Shown one piece after another: positions 6,563 through 7,024 of a stretch of DNA of 7,024 nucleotides (position 1 is its first letter; each line of letters starts with the position of its first letter). A program made the position numbers and the translations under genes. The notes beneath the pieces are model-generated. The model worked only from the letters and a program-made list of their open reading frames with translations. It made no database searches and had not been told where the DNA came from. Source of the DNA: Bacteroidales bacterium (lineage in GTDB: Bacteria; Bacteroidota; Bacteroidia; Bacteroidales; DTU049); the NCBI GenBank assembly GCA_018432645.1, contig JAHDSP010000479.1, positions 1 to 7,024 of the forward strand, written 5' to 3'.

Positions 6563-7024
6563 GGTTTATTTCTAAGTTTGATGTATTCATACCATGCTCG
6601 CCTATCCGACGCCGCTAAATTCAACATCCTCCCCACATCCTCTATTAATTTATTCAGTAAATACTTGTGCTTCACTATATACCACATTATGTAACTCTGC
6701 AAATATTTAGTAGCTACTCCTCTGAACTTCTTATCTATCCACTTCGCAAATCTTACTGTATGCTGTCTCACTGTATTTATGTTGTATGTATCATTCTGAT
6801 CTTTCACTAGTTCTCGTTTTACTGCCTTACTCTTTAAATTCTTTGACCTAAATTTCTTAAATTCTTTCTTATCTTCTCCCAATATCGTGCTACTTGTAGA
6901 TACTTTATTCCTTAATATTTTTTCTATTTTCACCTTCTTTATTTTATCAAAGCAAATTAAGTTGAATAGCATATTTCCACTTCTGTCTTTCATCGCCAGC
7001 ACTGCTACATTGTGCTGTTTCTTC
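6544..7024 (-). CDS. IS1595-like (ISXO2-type) transposase, C-terminal part, 5' end outside window
   Basis: The frame is open from the right edge to the stop at 6544-6546. The GTG at 7000-7002 is not a convincing start, because seven in-frame sense codons (KKQHNVA) precede it up to the edge. About 159 residues are visible. Counting from that GTG, the key segment is YNINTVRQH (73-81) followed by FAKWIDKKFRGVATKYLQSY (85-104). The last part, RFxGVATKYLQxY, is the hallmark of the C-terminal end of the DDE domain in ISXO2-like transposases of the IS1595 family, which cut and join DNA at the element's ends. D44 is a candidate second catalytic Asp. The residue 35 further on is R79, where members I recall carry Asn or Glu, so activity is doubtful. 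The N-terminal zinc-ribbon and first Asp would lie outside. It has more G/C in places (6597-6640) than its neighbours, consistent with acquisition. Confidence 0.82.
   Translation of the reverse strand, partial: KKQHNVAVLAMKDRSGNMLFNLICFDKIKKVKIEKILRNKVSTSSTILGEDKKEFKKFRSKNLKSKAVKRELVKDQNDTYNINTVRQHTVRFAKWIDKKFRGVATKYLQSYIMWYIVKHKYLLNKLIEDVGRMLNLAASDRRAWYEYIKLRNKPIENLT
6544..7024 (-). mobile_element. Part of an IS1595-family insertion sequence, both ends unresolved
   Basis: The element is inferred only from the transposase at the right edge. The end beyond the stop codon should lie somewhere in 6345-6543, but no inverted repeat or target duplication can be recognised because the other end is outside the window. 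The coordinates given cover only the coding part seen here. Confidence 0.6.

Noticed and set aside
7000..7002. GTG as the start codon of the transposase
   Set aside because: Sense codons continue in frame upstream to the window edge (KKQHNVA), and the first catalytic Asp and N-terminal zinc-ribbon are missing, so the real start is outside.

Overview
The window looks like part of an AT-rich Bacteroidota chromosome. Two complete proteins end in the gliding-motility-type C-terminal domain (CHU_C, the type B sorting signal of the type IX secretion system, T9SS). They also carry SprB and PKD repeats, which are typical of surface adhesins in Flavobacteriia and Cytophagia relatives. The leaders lack Shine-Dalgarno sequences, and two of them hold copies of the Bacteroidota -7 box TAnnTTTG. 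Nothing in the window allows naming a genus.

Every gene found is on the minus strand, so transcription runs from high to low coordinates. At the right edge (6544-7024) is the C-terminal part of an IS1595-like (ISXO2-type) transposase whose start lies outside the window. Next is a G-over-C-skewed gap of about 200 bases ending in a -7-like box. A tight three-gene cluster follows: a small secreted protein of 159 aa (5865-6344), a 915-aa secreted protein with an unrecognised ~480-residue N-terminal region (3105-5852), and a 782-aa secreted protein with six Ig-like repeats (741-3089). The gaps are only 12 and 15 bases, so the three are probably one operon. An AT-rich gap of 179 bases with a second -7-like box leads into a fourth secreted protein (1-561), which is cut by the left edge.

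The two large proteins share a rear half (two SprB repeats, one or two PKD domains, then the type B sorting domain) but have unrelated front halves. The simplest reading is one cell-surface or extracellular adhesin-like set exported by Sec and then T9SS, with the 159-aa protein as a co-expressed envelope or periplasmic factor of unknown role. No T9SS machinery gene, PorP/SprF-type partner, RNA gene or CRISPR array is visible. The best candidates for something undescribed are the orphan front region of the 915-aa protein and its pairing with the small secreted protein. I see no evidence for a defence system or other elaborate novel system.
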